Assembly (NCBI GenBank): GCA_965198325.1
Contig: CBDAPE010000013.1
Coordinates: forward strand, 62,001-126,000
Reading direction: 5' to 3'
Origin: CBDAPE01 sp965198325
Lineage (GTDB): Bacteria; Pseudomonadota; Alphaproteobacteria; UBA828; JAPUJA01
DNA length: 64,000 nucleotides
Part shown: positions 32,081 through 41,593 of the stretch, piece by piece
Layout of the letters: each line of letters starts with the position of its first letter
How positions within the stretch are numbered: position 1 is the first letter of the stretch
Notes under the pieces: generated by a model
What the model was told of the DNA's origin: nothing
Database searches by the model: none
Seen by the model: only the letters and a program-made list of their open reading frames with translations
Position numbers and translations under genes: made by a program

Positions 32081-34258
32081 ATGCCCGACCTGACACCGAT
32101 TACAAGCGGCACGCCCTGGTTCCGACTCGACGCCACCGACGAAGACTGGGCCACCGACGAACCGCGTATGCTGCGCCGGACGATGGAACGGCTGTTCGTC
32201 GTCCGCCGCTTCGAGGAAAAGTTGCTCGAACTCTGGCAGCAGGGCCTGCTCAACGGCCCGGCCCACGCGAGCATTGGCCAGGAGGCCTGTGGCGTCGGCG
32301 CGACATCGATGCTACGGAGTTGCGACCGGATCAACGGCACCCACCGGGCGCACCACGAATTTCTTTCCAAATTTCTAGGCCATACGACACCCGAAGACTA
32401 CGACCCGGCGGATGGCGACTGGACCGAGGCGATGGAAGACATGGTCTATCGCTCGATGGCGGAGATCATGGGGCTCGCACCGGGCTTTTGCGGTGGGCGC
32501 GGCGGCTCGATGCATATGCGCTTCGACGAAGCCGGCATGATGGGCTCGAACGCTATTGTCGGCGGCAACCCGCCGCTGGCCTGCGGCCACGCGCTGGCGG
32601 CCAAGCGGTTGGGCGAGGACCGCATCACGGTGAGCTTCTTTGGCGACGGCGCAGTCCAGCAGGGTGCCTCCTACGAATCGCTCAACCTCGCCGCGCTTTA
32701 CGATCTGCCGCTGATTTTTTTCATCGAGAACAACTTCTACGGCGTCTCGACCCATGTGAGCGAGGCGACCCGGGAAGCCCGCCTCTCGGCCCGTGGTCAG
32801 GGTGTCGGCGTGCCCGCCCTGGAAATCGACGGCATGAATGTCGTCGCCGTGCGCAAGGCCATGGGCTGGGCGATCCGTCATATCCACGAAAACCACGGGC
32901 CGGTTCTGATCGAGGCGCAGACCTATCGGTTCCGCCATCAGCACGGCCCACTGCTCGGCAGCAATTTCGACTACCGCACCAAGGAGGAAGAGGCCGCGTG
33001 GCGCGAACGAGATCCGGTGGTCCGCCACCCCGAGAAGCTCGTCGCCATGGGGCTGGTCAAGAAGACGCGGGCGGACTCGCTGATGGAGCGCGCCGGTGAG
33101 ATCGTCGAGCGCTGCGCCGGGCGTCTGACCGAGACGGTGCCGGGCTCGAACGAGCCGCAGGTCATCCCCGCCCTGTGGCCCGACTCGAAGAGCGTCGAGG
33201 ACGGCATGCGTGGCGACCTGTCCGAGCTCGACGGCGCAACCTACCGGGAAGCGGAAGACTTCGCGGACTCGGATCTTCGCACGGTGAAATACATCGAGGC
33301 GGTGGCGCTCGCCGCGAAGCACCATGTCGAGGCCGACGAGCGGGTCATCATCATGGGCGAGGATATCCATCGCCTGCGCGGCGGTGTCGTCGGCGCGGTC
33401 AAGGGGATCGCGGATGAATACGCCGACCGCCTGATGGCGACGCCGATTTCGGAGAATGGCTTCACGGGCATGGGGCTGGGCGCCGCGATGTGCGGCCTGC
33501 GCCCCATCGTCGAGATCATGTATGCGGATTTCGCGCTCGTCGCCGCCGATCAGCTGTTCAACCAGACGGCCAAGCTACGCCACATGTTCGGCGGCAAATA
33601 TCCCGCGCCGTTCGTGGTGCGCATGCGGACCGCGCCCGGCATCGGCTTCGGATCGCAACATTCGATGGACCCCAGCGGGCTGTTCTCGCTGTGGCCGGGC
33701 TGGCGGATTGTCGCGCCGACCACGCCGTTCGACTATATCGGCCTGTTCAATGCCGCCATGGCTTGCAACGACCCGGTTGCGATCATCGAGGTCCAGCCGC
33801 TGTTTCAGAGAGAGGGGCCGATCCCCGACGATCTCGACTACATGATCCCGTTCGGCAAGGCCAAGATCGTGCGTCCCGGCGAGGAATGTACGGTGATTAC
33901 CTGCTCCAACATGGTGCCGGTCTCGGTCGAGGCGGCGGAAAAAGCCGGGATCGATGCGGAGGTGATCGACCTGCGCACCCTGGATGTACTGGGCCGCGAC
34001 TGGGAGACCATCTCGGACAGCGTGCGACGGACCAACCGGGTTCTGCTCGTCGAGCAGACCGCGCGGGGCTACACCATCGGCACGCGGCTCGCCGCCGACC
34101 TGCAGGAACGGCTGTTCGACGAGCTCGACCACGAGATCATCCGGGTCACGGGCACGGAATCCGCGCCCACCGTTTCGCGCGTGCTCGAACAGGCCGCCCT
34201 GGCGGATGCCGACGACGTCATCGCCGGGCTGCACCGGGTCATGGGCCGCGCAGTTTAA
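32081..34258 (+). CDS. Thiamine-diphosphate-dependent E1 dehydrogenase, alpha-beta fusion
   Basis: A 725-residue protein joining the two usual E1 subunits. The alpha half (1 to about 350) has FGDGAVQQGASYES and the NNFYGVST turn of the TPP site. The beta half (about 395-725) has IIMGEDI, TPISENGFTGMGLGAA and FVVRMRTAPGIGFGSQHS. Such fusions belong to the 2-oxoacid/acetoin dehydrogenase group. No E2 or lipoamide dehydrogenase is adjacent, so it either uses a complex encoded elsewhere or works alone. It diverges from an aldehyde dehydrogenase and shares a regulatory gap with it. Confidence 0.9.
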   Translation: MPDLTPITSGTPWFRLDATDEDWATDEPRMLRRTMERLFVVRRFEEKLLELWQQGLLNGPAHASIGQEACGVGATSMLRSCDRINGTHRAHHEFLSKFLGHTTPEDYDPADGDWTEAMEDMVYRSMAEIMGLAPGFCGGRGGSMHMRFDEAGMMGSNAIVGGNPPLACGHALAAKRLGEDRITVSFFGDGAVQQGASYESLNLAALYDLPLIFFIENNFYGVSTHVSEATREARLSARGQGVGVPALEIDGMNVVAVRKAMGWAIRHIHENHGPVLIEAQTYRFRHQHGPLLGSNFDYRTKEEEAAWRERDPVVRHPEKLVAMGLVKKTRADSLMERAGEIVERCAGRLTETVPGSNEPQVIPALWPDSKSVEDGMRGDLSELDGATYREAEDFADSDLRTVKYIEAVALAAKHHVEADERVIIMGEDIHRLRGGVVGAVKGIADEYADRLMATPISENGFTGMGLGAAMCGLRPIVEIMYADFALVAADQLFNQTAKLRHMFGGKYPAPFVVRMRTAPGIGFGSQHSMDPSGLFSLWPGWRIVAPTTPFDYIGLFNAAMACNDPVAIIEVQPLFQREGPIPDDLDYMIPFGKAKIVRPGEECTVITCSNMVPVSVEAAEKAGIDAEVIDLRTLDVLGRDWETISDSVRRTNRVLLVEQTARGYTIGTRLAADLQERLFDELDHEIIRVTGTESAPTVSRVLEQAALADADDVIAGLHRVMGRAV

Positions 34259-34307
34259 GGGTCCAACCTATGGCCGCCGCTCAAGTCGAAAGCTTAGGCT
34301 CCGGGGT

Positions 34308-35523
34308 TTAATCCCCGCCCGCGAGATCGCGGGCATAGCGCGCGTTGGGCTGCTCGGCGACCGGGAAATGGAGCAGGCTGGATGCCAGTGCCAGGCCGAT
34401 GGCGATGAACCAGACCGAATCGTAGGATCCCGTGAGATCGTAGAGAAATCCCCCCGACCAGGCACCGAAGAAGGCGCCGACCTGATGGCTAAGGAAGACG
34501 ATGCCGAACAGGGTGCCCATGTAGCGCAGCCCAAAGATGCTCACGACCAGACCGCTGGTGAGCGGCACGGTGCCCAGCCAGAGGAAACCGATGAGCCCGG
34601 AGAACACCATGACCGAGGTGGTCGATACGGGCACCAGGATAAAGCCCGCGAAGACCGCCGCGCGCAGCAGATAGACCAGACTGAGCACATGGTTCTTGGG
34701 AAAGCGCTGACCGAGCGCCCCGCAGGCCAGCGAGCCGATGATGTTGAAGAAGCCGATGACGCCGATGGCGGTGGCGCCCAGCATGGCGGGAAGGCCGTTG
34801 TCCGTGAGGTAGGCGGGCAGATGGGTCGCGACGAAGGCGACGTGATAGCCGCATACGAAGAACCCGGCGTTAAGCAGCCAGTAGCCCCGGTGCCGTCCGG
34901 CCTCGACGAGCGCTTCGCGAATCGACTGGTCCGAGAATGTCGCGGCGGCGCGCGACGGCTTGCCCGCAAGGCCCCAGGCCAGCGGGACGATAAGAAACGC
35001 GGCGGCGGCGAAGATCAGCAGGGCCTGGGACCAGCCCACGCCTTCGATCATCACCTGGCTGACCGGCGCGATCGCAAACTGGCCGAACGAGCCGCCCGCG
35101 GAGGCGACGTCCAGCGCGATACTGCGCCGCTCAGGGCTGGCGGCCCGCCCGACGGGCCCCAGCACGACGGCGAAGCCGCCCGCGCTCATGCCCATGCCGA
35201 TCAGCACACCAATACCCATATGAAGGTGGATGGCGCTTTCGGCATTGGCCATGACGACGAGACCGCTGATGAACAAGGCCGCGCCCGCCAGCAACACCCG
35301 CCCGGCCCCGTACTTTGTCGGACAGCGCGCCGAAAAAGGGTTGAGTCAGGCCCCAGATGAGGCTCTGGAGCGCGATGGCGAGGCCGAAGCTTTCGCGCGT
35401 GACTCCGATGGACATGCCCATCGGCTCCATGAACAGCCCGAAGCCGCCGCGCAGGCCCATGCCCATTGCGAGCACCAGGGCAGCACAGATGACCAGGAGT
35501 AGAACCGGGCGCTGCCGGAGCAT
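34308..35523 (-). pseudogene. MFS transporter, single-base frameshift
   Basis: From ATG 35523 (good AAGGAA upstream) the first about 70 residues (GMGLRGGFGLFMEPMGMS, FFGALSDK) are in one frame. The rest, from about YGAGRVLLAGAALFISG to LAGGD, is in another and stops at 34308. The break is the AAA at 35314-35316: dropping one A turns DKVRG into DKYGAG, the expected MFS loop-2-3 motif, and gives about 404 residues with 12 membrane segments. It resembles monocarboxylate/oxalate-formate-type MFS proteins. It is divergent from the DUF1989 operon. Confidence 0.8.
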
Positions 35524-35638
35524 CGATTATTTCCTTCGCGCGAGCAGTGGGCGAGCTTCTGCCGGAGCGGCCGTTCGTGCTAGATTTTTATCTCGCTGCC
35601 CGCGCCTCGCGGGAATGCATCGATAAGGGAGATAGGTC

Positions 35639-36253
35639 ATGAGCGGGTTGAGTGAAGTCTTGCGAAGTTACCATGTCGAAGCCTGCGGGCATCAGGGATT
35701 TTCCATGGATGCCGGCGAGCTGGTTCGGTTCACCGACCTGCAGGGCCAGCAGCCGATCGATTTCTGGGCATTCAACCGCGAGGATATGAGCGAGTACATG
35801 TCCGCGGCGCACAGCCGACGTTCAGTCTGCCGGCTGATGCTTCGCGCGGGCGACGCTGCCGTGACCAACAACCGGCGCCCGATCATGACAATCCTCGAAG
35901 ACAATTCGCCGGGCCAGCACGATTTCGAGGTGCCCTGCTGCGATCCCACGATGTACACCGCCTACGGCGCGCCGGGGCACAAGAACTGCCAGGACAACCT
36001 GCACCTGGCGTTGGGCGACCTGGGCGTGAGCGCGGCGCTGACGCCCCAGCCCTGGAACCTGTTCACGAACTTCGAGGTCCAGCCCGACAAGCGGATCGAA
36101 ATCAAGGCGTGCGATACCAAGCCGGGGGACAACATCGTTCTGCGCGCGGAAATGGACGTCTATGTGGCGATTTCGGGCTGCCCCATGGACATCGCAGGCA
36201 ACGACACTTGCGCCGGCGTCCCCACCGACGTGCTGGCCGAAGTGGGGCGCTAG
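35639..36253 (+). CDS. DUF1989 (urea carboxylase-associated family) protein
   Basis: A 204-residue protein with the DUF1989 pattern: an N-terminal beta-rich part (GQQPIDFWAFNREDMSEYMSA), a Cys pair and His/Cys set (PCCDP, then GHKNCQDNL) that may bind metal, and a C-terminal ISGCPMD segment. Homologues sit near urea carboxylase/allophanate hydrolase or amide and nitrogen-heterocycle genes; their reaction is not established to my knowledge. GGGAG precedes ATG 35639. It is the first gene of an apparent five-gene operon. Confidence 0.85.
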   Translation: MSGLSEVLRSYHVEACGHQGFSMDAGELVRFTDLQGQQPIDFWAFNREDMSEYMSAAHSRRSVCRLMLRAGDAAVTNNRRPIMTILEDNSPGQHDFEVPCCDPTMYTAYGAPGHKNCQDNLHLALGDLGVSAALTPQPWNLFTNFEVQPDKRIEIKACDTKPGDNIVLRAEMDVYVAISGCPMDIAGNDTCAGVPTDVLAEVGR

Positions 36254-36283
36254 ACCGGCAGCGGGATCGCGGGAAAGAGACCG

Positions 36284-38014
36284 ATGGGCGGGCGAGCGGC
36301 TTGCGAGGTCACGCTCGAGCGCGATGTCGCCATGACGATGCGCGACGGCGCCAAGCTGCGTGCCGACATCTACACCCCCGTGGGTTCAGGGCCTTATCCC
36401 GTTCTGCTCATGCGCTCGCCATACGACAAGAGCGTATCGGAGTTCGAATCCCTGTTGCCCCCGGAATGGTACGCCCGCCAGGGCTTCATCCTGGTGACCC
36501 AGGACGTGCGGGGGTGTTTCGAGTCTGAAGGCGACTTCGAGCCCTTCGCGCATGAATTCGACGACGGGGTCGATACCATCGAGCACTGCGCCCGCTTGGC
36601 GAAAGCGAACGGCACGGTCGGCATGTACGGCTTTTCCTACCCCGGCACGACCCAGCTGTTTGCGGCGACCCGCGCGCCCGAGGCGCTCAAGGCGATCGCA
36701 CCGGCGTTCACCAACGATGGGATCTACGAAGACTGGTGCTACAAGAACGGCGCCTTTCAGCAATGCCTCTCCCAGGTCTGGGCAACCGGGCTCGCCATCG
36801 CCGAAGCGTTCCGCCGCGGCGAACCGGCCGACTGGCGTCCGGCGTTCAAGGCCTTCGGCGGCCTGCCTGCGGAATACGATCATCTACCCCTGACGGATCA
36901 TCCGAGCCTGCCCCGGAGATTCGCGCCGTTCTACTACGAATGGCTCGACCATCCGACATTCGACGACTACTGGAAACAATGGCACCTGGGCGAACGCTAC
37001 GGCGATATCACGATCCCGGCGCTTCATCTGGTCGGCTGGTACGACCTGTTCATCGAGGGCACGATCCGCAACTACCAGGGCCTTGTCGGGAATGGTGGCA
37101 CCGTATTGGCCCGGGAGAACCAGAAGCTCGTGATCGGCCCCTGGTACCACCAGCCTTGGGCGCCGGCCATGGGCGCGCTCGATTTCGGCGATGAGGCGCG
37201 CGCCCGGCTCGACGACCTGATGGTGCGCTGGTACGACCACTGGCTGAAGGGAGAGGAGAACGGCATCATGAACGAGCCGCGCATTTCGCTCTTCGTCATG
37301 GGCGCAAACCGCTGGCGCGAGACCGACAGTTTCCCACTACCCGAGACCCGCTTTACACGCTACTACCTGCACAGCGGTGGGCGGGCCAATTCACTGAACG
37401 GCGACGGCGCCTTGTCGAGCGAAGAGCCCGGCGACGAACTCTCCGACATCTATGTCTGCAATCCGTTCTGGGAGGTGCCGAGCCTGGGCGGCAAGGGCGG
37501 CGGGCCGCCGTCGATAGCGCCCATGGGGCCCGCGGATCAACGCCCGGTGGAGGCGCGGCCCGATGTCCTCGTCTATACGACCGACGTCCTGACCCACGAT
37601 GTGGAGCTGACCGGCCCCGTCGAAATCGAGCTCTACGCGTCGTCGTCCGCCGACGATACCGATTTTGCCGTCAAGCTGATCGACGTTCATCCTGACGGGC
37701 GGGCGATCAATCTGTGCGATTCTATCATGCGCGCCAGCTTTCGCGACGGCAACGAAGCGCCGGCCCCGATCGAGCCTGACACCGTCTACCGCTACGGGTT
37801 TCGGCTGGGCCACACGAGCAACATGTTCGCGAAAGGTCACCGGATTCGGCTCGAGGTATCGAGCACGAACTTTCCGCTTTACGAGCGCACGCTCAATCAC
37901 TTCCGCGTCACACGAGACGGCCGCTACGAAGACGGCCGTAATGCAACCCAGAAGGTGTTTCACGACGCCACCCGTCCGTCTTGCCTGATTTTGCCAGTGA
38001 TCCCAAGCCCATGA
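36284..38014 (+). CDS. CocE/NonD-type alpha/beta hydrolase (X-Pro dipeptidyl-peptidase S15 family)
   Basis: A 576-residue hydrolase with an S15-type alpha/beta core and a C-terminal jelly roll (about 350-570, YTTDVLTHDVELTGPVEIEL). The nucleophile is Ser118 in GMYGFSYPG, matching the cocaine esterase position. The acid is in GWYDLFIEG and the histidine in GPWYHQPW. It cleaves an ester or amide; whether the substrate is peptide-like or a small acyl ester is unknown. Its stop overlaps the next gene's ATG (ATGA). Confidence 0.88.
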   Translation: MGGRAACEVTLERDVAMTMRDGAKLRADIYTPVGSGPYPVLLMRSPYDKSVSEFESLLPPEWYARQGFILVTQDVRGCFESEGDFEPFAHEFDDGVDTIEHCARLAKANGTVGMYGFSYPGTTQLFAATRAPEALKAIAPAFTNDGIYEDWCYKNGAFQQCLSQVWATGLAIAEAFRRGEPADWRPAFKAFGGLPAEYDHLPLTDHPSLPRRFAPFYYEWLDHPTFDDYWKQWHLGERYGDITIPALHLVGWYDLFIEGTIRNYQGLVGNGGTVLARENQKLVIGPWYHQPWAPAMGALDFGDEARARLDDLMVRWYDHWLKGEENGIMNEPRISLFVMGANRWRETDSFPLPETRFTRYYLHSGGRANSLNGDGALSSEEPGDELSDIYVCNPFWEVPSLGGKGGGPPSIAPMGPADQRPVEARPDVLVYTTDVLTHDVELTGPVEIELYASSSADDTDFAVKLIDVHPDGRAINLCDSIMRASFRDGNEAPAPIEPDTVYRYGFRLGHTSNMFAKGHRIRLEVSSTNFPLYERTLNHFRVTRDGRYEDGRNATQKVFHDATRPSCLILPVIPSP

Positions 38015-39429
38015 GCGGTTCCCGCGAGCTCGCCTATCTGAGCCTGGCGGTGGTTTCCAGCCTGATCGCAGCCCGCAGGCTGTCTCCCGTCGAGTACGCC
38101 CGCGCCCTGCTCGACCGGATCGACGGCCTGGAGTCCCGGCTTCATGCCTTTGTCACCCTCGAGCCGGAGAGCGCGCTTCGCGAAGCGCGCCGCGCGGAGA
38201 TGGCGATCGCACGCGACGGCCCCCGCAGTCCCCTGCACGGAATTGGCGTCGGGCTCAAGGACATCATCGATGCGAAAGGCTGGCCGACAACCTGTCAATC
38301 GAAGATCCTGGCGGGGTCCGTGGCCGTGCGCGATGCGACGGTGACCGCCAGGCTGAAAGCCGCAGGCGCGTTCATTCTGGGCAAACTCACGACTCACGAA
38401 TTCGCCGTCGGCGGTCCCTCCTTCGACCTGCCCTGGCCACCCGCGCGCAACCCGTGGAACCTGGATGCCATGCCGGGCGGCTCATCGAGCGGTGCGGGCG
38501 CGGCACTCGCGGCTGGCCTGCTGCCCGCCGCGCTCGGCTCGGATACCGCGGGCTCGGTCCGCAATCCCGCCTCGATGTGCGGTGTCGTCGGGATGAAGCC
38601 GACCTTTGGCCTGGTCAGCCGGCGAGGCGTCTTTCCCCTTTCGGAAACCCTCGACCATGTCGGGCCCATGACCCGGACCGTCGAGGACAACGCGATTCTA
38701 CTGCGCGCGATCGCCGGCTTCGATGTGGGCGATCCGGGAAGCGTCGAGGCACCCCGATCCGACCCGGCAACGCAGTTGAACGACGGCGTCGAGGGATTGA
38801 CGATCGGCATCGTGCGTCATTTCCACCAGCGGGATCAGATTGCGGACCCCGACATGGCCAGGGCCATCGAGGACGCGATTGGCGTGCTGGCGGGCCTCGG
38901 CGCGCAGGTCCGGGAGATCGAGCTGCGTCCGCTGGCCGACTATACGGCGTGCAACCGGGCGATCCTCTCCTTCGAATCCTACCGAATTCACGAACAATGG
39001 CTGGCTGATCGCCCGGGCGATTACGGCGCGCTCACCCGTGAGCGGATCGGCAACGGTGCGGATTTCTCGGCCGAGGACTATTCGGCGGCGCTGGCAGAGC
39101 GCAACACCCTGGTCGCGGACTACGACGCCCGCACGGCGGGGCTCGATGCCGTGATCTGCGCATCGGGCATGGCGCCGGCCTTCGGGATCGACGATACGGC
39201 AGCGATCGCGCACAACTACATGCGCCACGCGCGGACGCCGTTCAACGTCACCGGTCATCCGGCTCTCGCCCTGCCCATCGGTTTTTCGGACGATGGCCTG
39301 CCCCTCTCGATGCAGATCGCCGGGGCGCGCTTCGGGGAAGCGACGATCTACCGGGTGGCGCAAGCTTACGAGAAGGCGACGGGCTGGACGGCACAACACC
39401 CCGCGATCGAGAGTCTGGAACCCGCCTGA
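38011..39429 (+). CDS. Amidase signature-family hydrolase
   Basis: A 472-residue enzyme with the Ser-cis-Ser-Lys triad: Lys83 in GVGLKDII, Ser158 in PGGSSSGAG and Ser182 in GSDTAGSVRNPAS. ATG 38011 overlaps the upstream stop, which decides the start over an in-frame TTG at 37981. It hydrolyses an amide to acid plus ammonia or amine. The coupling to the CocE-like gene and a PuuE-like deacetylase downstream suggests sequential opening of an amide- or imide-containing compound. Confidence 0.9.
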   Translation: MSGSRELAYLSLAVVSSLIAARRLSPVEYARALLDRIDGLESRLHAFVTLEPESALREARRAEMAIARDGPRSPLHGIGVGLKDIIDAKGWPTTCQSKILAGSVAVRDATVTARLKAAGAFILGKLTTHEFAVGGPSFDLPWPPARNPWNLDAMPGGSSSGAGAALAAGLLPAALGSDTAGSVRNPASMCGVVGMKPTFGLVSRRGVFPLSETLDHVGPMTRTVEDNAILLRAIAGFDVGDPGSVEAPRSDPATQLNDGVEGLTIGIVRHFHQRDQIADPDMARAIEDAIGVLAGLGAQVREIELRPLADYTACNRAILSFESYRIHEQWLADRPGDYGALTRERIGNGADFSAEDYSAALAERNTLVADYDARTAGLDAVICASGMAPAFGIDDTAAIAHNYMRHARTPFNVTGHPALALPIGFSDDGLPLSMQIAGARFGEATIYRVAQAYEKATGWTAQHPAIESLEPA

Positions 39430-39458
39430 ACCCCGGCAAAATCGGATGGAGGTTTGCC

Positions 39459-40361
39459 ATGACATCGTCGGAACTTCGCTACGACTATTCGCCGATCGTC
39501 GCGCGGCCCGACTATCATTGGCCCGGCGGCAGGCGCCTGGCGGTCTATATTGCGCTCAATGTGGAGCACTTCACCTTCGGCCGAGGCCGGGGCGCGCATA
39601 TCGCGCCGCCCGAACAATCGACGAGCCACAGCGTCTATTCCTGGCGCGACTACGGCAACCGGGTCGGCTTCTGGCGCCTGCTGGAGCTGTTCGACGAGCT
39701 TACCTTGCCGATCGAGGCCCAAGTCAATGCGAGCTTATATGCCCACTGCCCCGAAATCCCCGATGCGCTGATTGCCCGTGGCGATGAAATCCTGGGCCAC
39801 GGCCTCACCAATTCCCAGGATCAGGGCGATCTCGAAGAGCCGGCCGAGCAGGCGTTGATCCGGGAGGCCACCGAAACGATCACCCGCCACCAGGGCGAAC
39901 CGCCCGTGGGCTGGATGAGCCCCTGGATCTCCCAGACCGCCAGGACGCCCGATTTGCTCAGGGAGGCGGGTTATCGTTACATGATGGACTGGTCGTGCGA
40001 CGATCAGCCGATCTGGATGCGGACCCGGGCCGGCCCGATCCTTGCGATCCCGTATCCGGTCGAGATCAACGACAACCGCGCCATCGTGTTTCACAAAGTC
40101 ACAGCCGCTCAGTTTGCCGACATGATCATCGACGATTTCGACGAGATGCTGGCCCAGTCGGTCCGCCAGCCACTCGTTTTCGGGATCAGTCTACACACCT
40201 TCGTGGTTGGCCGGCCCTTTCGACTGCGCCAGCTGCGCCGCGCGCTCAAGCACGTCGCGGACCACCGGGAGCGGATCTGGCTCACCCGGCCGCGGGACAT
40301 CTGCTGCCATGTCGAAACCCTGCCTGCGGGTACCGTGCCCGGAGGCGGGGAACCGGGCTAG
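39459..40361 (+). CDS. PuuE-like polysaccharide deacetylase-family amidohydrolase
   Basis: A 300-residue NodB-fold protein of the PuuE/allantoinase and cyclic-imidase subgroup rather than the sugar deacetylases. Evidence is the long N-terminal segment DYHWPGGRRLAVYIALNVEHF, the GHGLTNSQ motif with an early His, WMSPWISQT, and HTFVVGRPFRL near the C-terminus. Members open cyclic ureides or imides. GGAGG precedes ATG 39459. The two acidic metal ligands of classic NodB are not evident, as in PuuE. Confidence 0.83.
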   Translation: MTSSELRYDYSPIVARPDYHWPGGRRLAVYIALNVEHFTFGRGRGAHIAPPEQSTSHSVYSWRDYGNRVGFWRLLELFDELTLPIEAQVNASLYAHCPEIPDALIARGDEILGHGLTNSQDQGDLEEPAEQALIREATETITRHQGEPPVGWMSPWISQTARTPDLLREAGYRYMMDWSCDDQPIWMRTRAGPILAIPYPVEINDNRAIVFHKVTAAQFADMIIDDFDEMLAQSVRQPLVFGISLHTFVVGRPFRLRQLRRALKHVADHRERIWLTRPRDICCHVETLPAGTVPGGGEPG

Positions 40362-40407
40362 GCGATAGGGCGAGGCCGCGCCGAACGAGAGTTACGGGGG
40401 GTTTGGA

Positions 40408-41580
40408 ATGAGCGGACAAGACCATCCGATCCGCAAGAGCACGGTGCCGGATTTGAGCGGCGACGGGCGAACGCCGCTCGAACGTGTCCTCCGACAACCC
40501 TTGATCCTGGGCCTCTTCCTGCCCCTGCAAAGCGGGGCCTGGAGTCCGTCGAAAGCGCCACGCGACACGGACTGGACCTTCGCGTACAACGCCGAATGCG
40601 CGGTTCGCGCCGAGGAGCTGGGGTTCGATCTGGTTTTCGGCCTCGCCCAGTGGCTGGGCAAGGGCGGCTATGGCGGCGAGATGGAGTTCCGGGGCGACGC
40701 GATGGACCCTCTGCTGATCACCGCGGGCCTGGCCCCCCTGACACGCAATATCCTTCTGATTTCGACCGTCCATATTCTATACGGCTGGCATCCGGTCCAG
40801 CTCGCAAAATTCGCGGCGACAATCGATCACATGAGCGGCGGCCGCTGGGGCTTGAACATGGTGACCGGCTATAAGCCGGCCGAATTTTGCATGTTCGGGC
40901 TCGAGCAGATGGAGCACGACCTGCGCTACGACATGGCGGCAGAGTTCGTCGAGATGATGGAGATGCTCTGGGCGGCCCGGGACAACGTGACCCACCAGGG
41001 CCGATTCTGGGAAATGGAGAACGCCTTCGTCTCACCGAAACCGACCCACGAGCGCTGCATCCTGGTCAACGCGGGGACATCGGCCGCGAGCATTGCCTAC
41101 GCAGCGCGAAAATCGGATCTCGTCTTCATCACGAGCCCGGCCGGCGCCGACCCGGTCAAGGCCTGCGAAGCCCTGCCCGAGCATAATTGGAAGATCAAGG
41201 ATACAGCCCGCAAGGCAGGGCGCGAGGTGCGGACCATCATCAACCCTCACGTCATCTGCCGGGAGACCGAAGCCGACGCGCAAGCGGCCCGCCAGGCGAT
41301 TATCGATCAGCAGGACCCGGTCGCGGCCGACAACTTTGCCGCATCGATCATGGGCGCGGGCAAGGAATCCTGGAGTGCCACGACCCGGGAGATGTGGGTC
41401 GTCGGCGGCAACGTCCATCTGGTCGGAACGCCTGAGCAGATCGTCGACTGGTTCATCCGGCTGCGCGAGGCAGGTTGCGACGGCGTGCAGGTCAATTTCT
41501 ACGATTTCCTTCCCGATCTCGCCTTTTTCGGCGACCGGGTGTTACCACTCATGAAGCAGGCCGGCCTGCGAAGCGACTAA
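40408..41580 (+). CDS. RutA/SnaA-like flavin-dependent monooxygenase (LLM family)
   Basis: A 390-residue luciferase-like protein of the RutA/NtaA/SnaA branch (LILGLFLPLQSGAW, KFAATIDHMSGGRWGLNMVTGYK, LVNAGTSAASIAYAARKSD). It uses reduced flavin and oxygen, probably to oxidise or split a C-N or C-S bond. RutA opens the uracil ring; this protein has a different N-terminus and is not a clear RutA orthologue. A flavin reductase is not adjacent. It ends the five-gene operon and is convergent with typA. Confidence 0.87.
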   Translation: MSGQDHPIRKSTVPDLSGDGRTPLERVLRQPLILGLFLPLQSGAWSPSKAPRDTDWTFAYNAECAVRAEELGFDLVFGLAQWLGKGGYGGEMEFRGDAMDPLLITAGLAPLTRNILLISTVHILYGWHPVQLAKFAATIDHMSGGRWGLNMVTGYKPAEFCMFGLEQMEHDLRYDMAAEFVEMMEMLWAARDNVTHQGRFWEMENAFVSPKPTHERCILVNAGTSAASIAYAARKSDLVFITSPAGADPVKACEALPEHNWKIKDTARKAGREVRTIINPHVICRETEADAQAARQAIIDQQDPVAADNFAASIMGAGKESWSATTREMWVVGGNVHLVGTPEQIVDWFIRLREAGCDGVQVNFYDFLPDLAFFGDRVLPLMKQAGLRSD

Positions 41581-41593
41581 TGAGACCGTGCGA

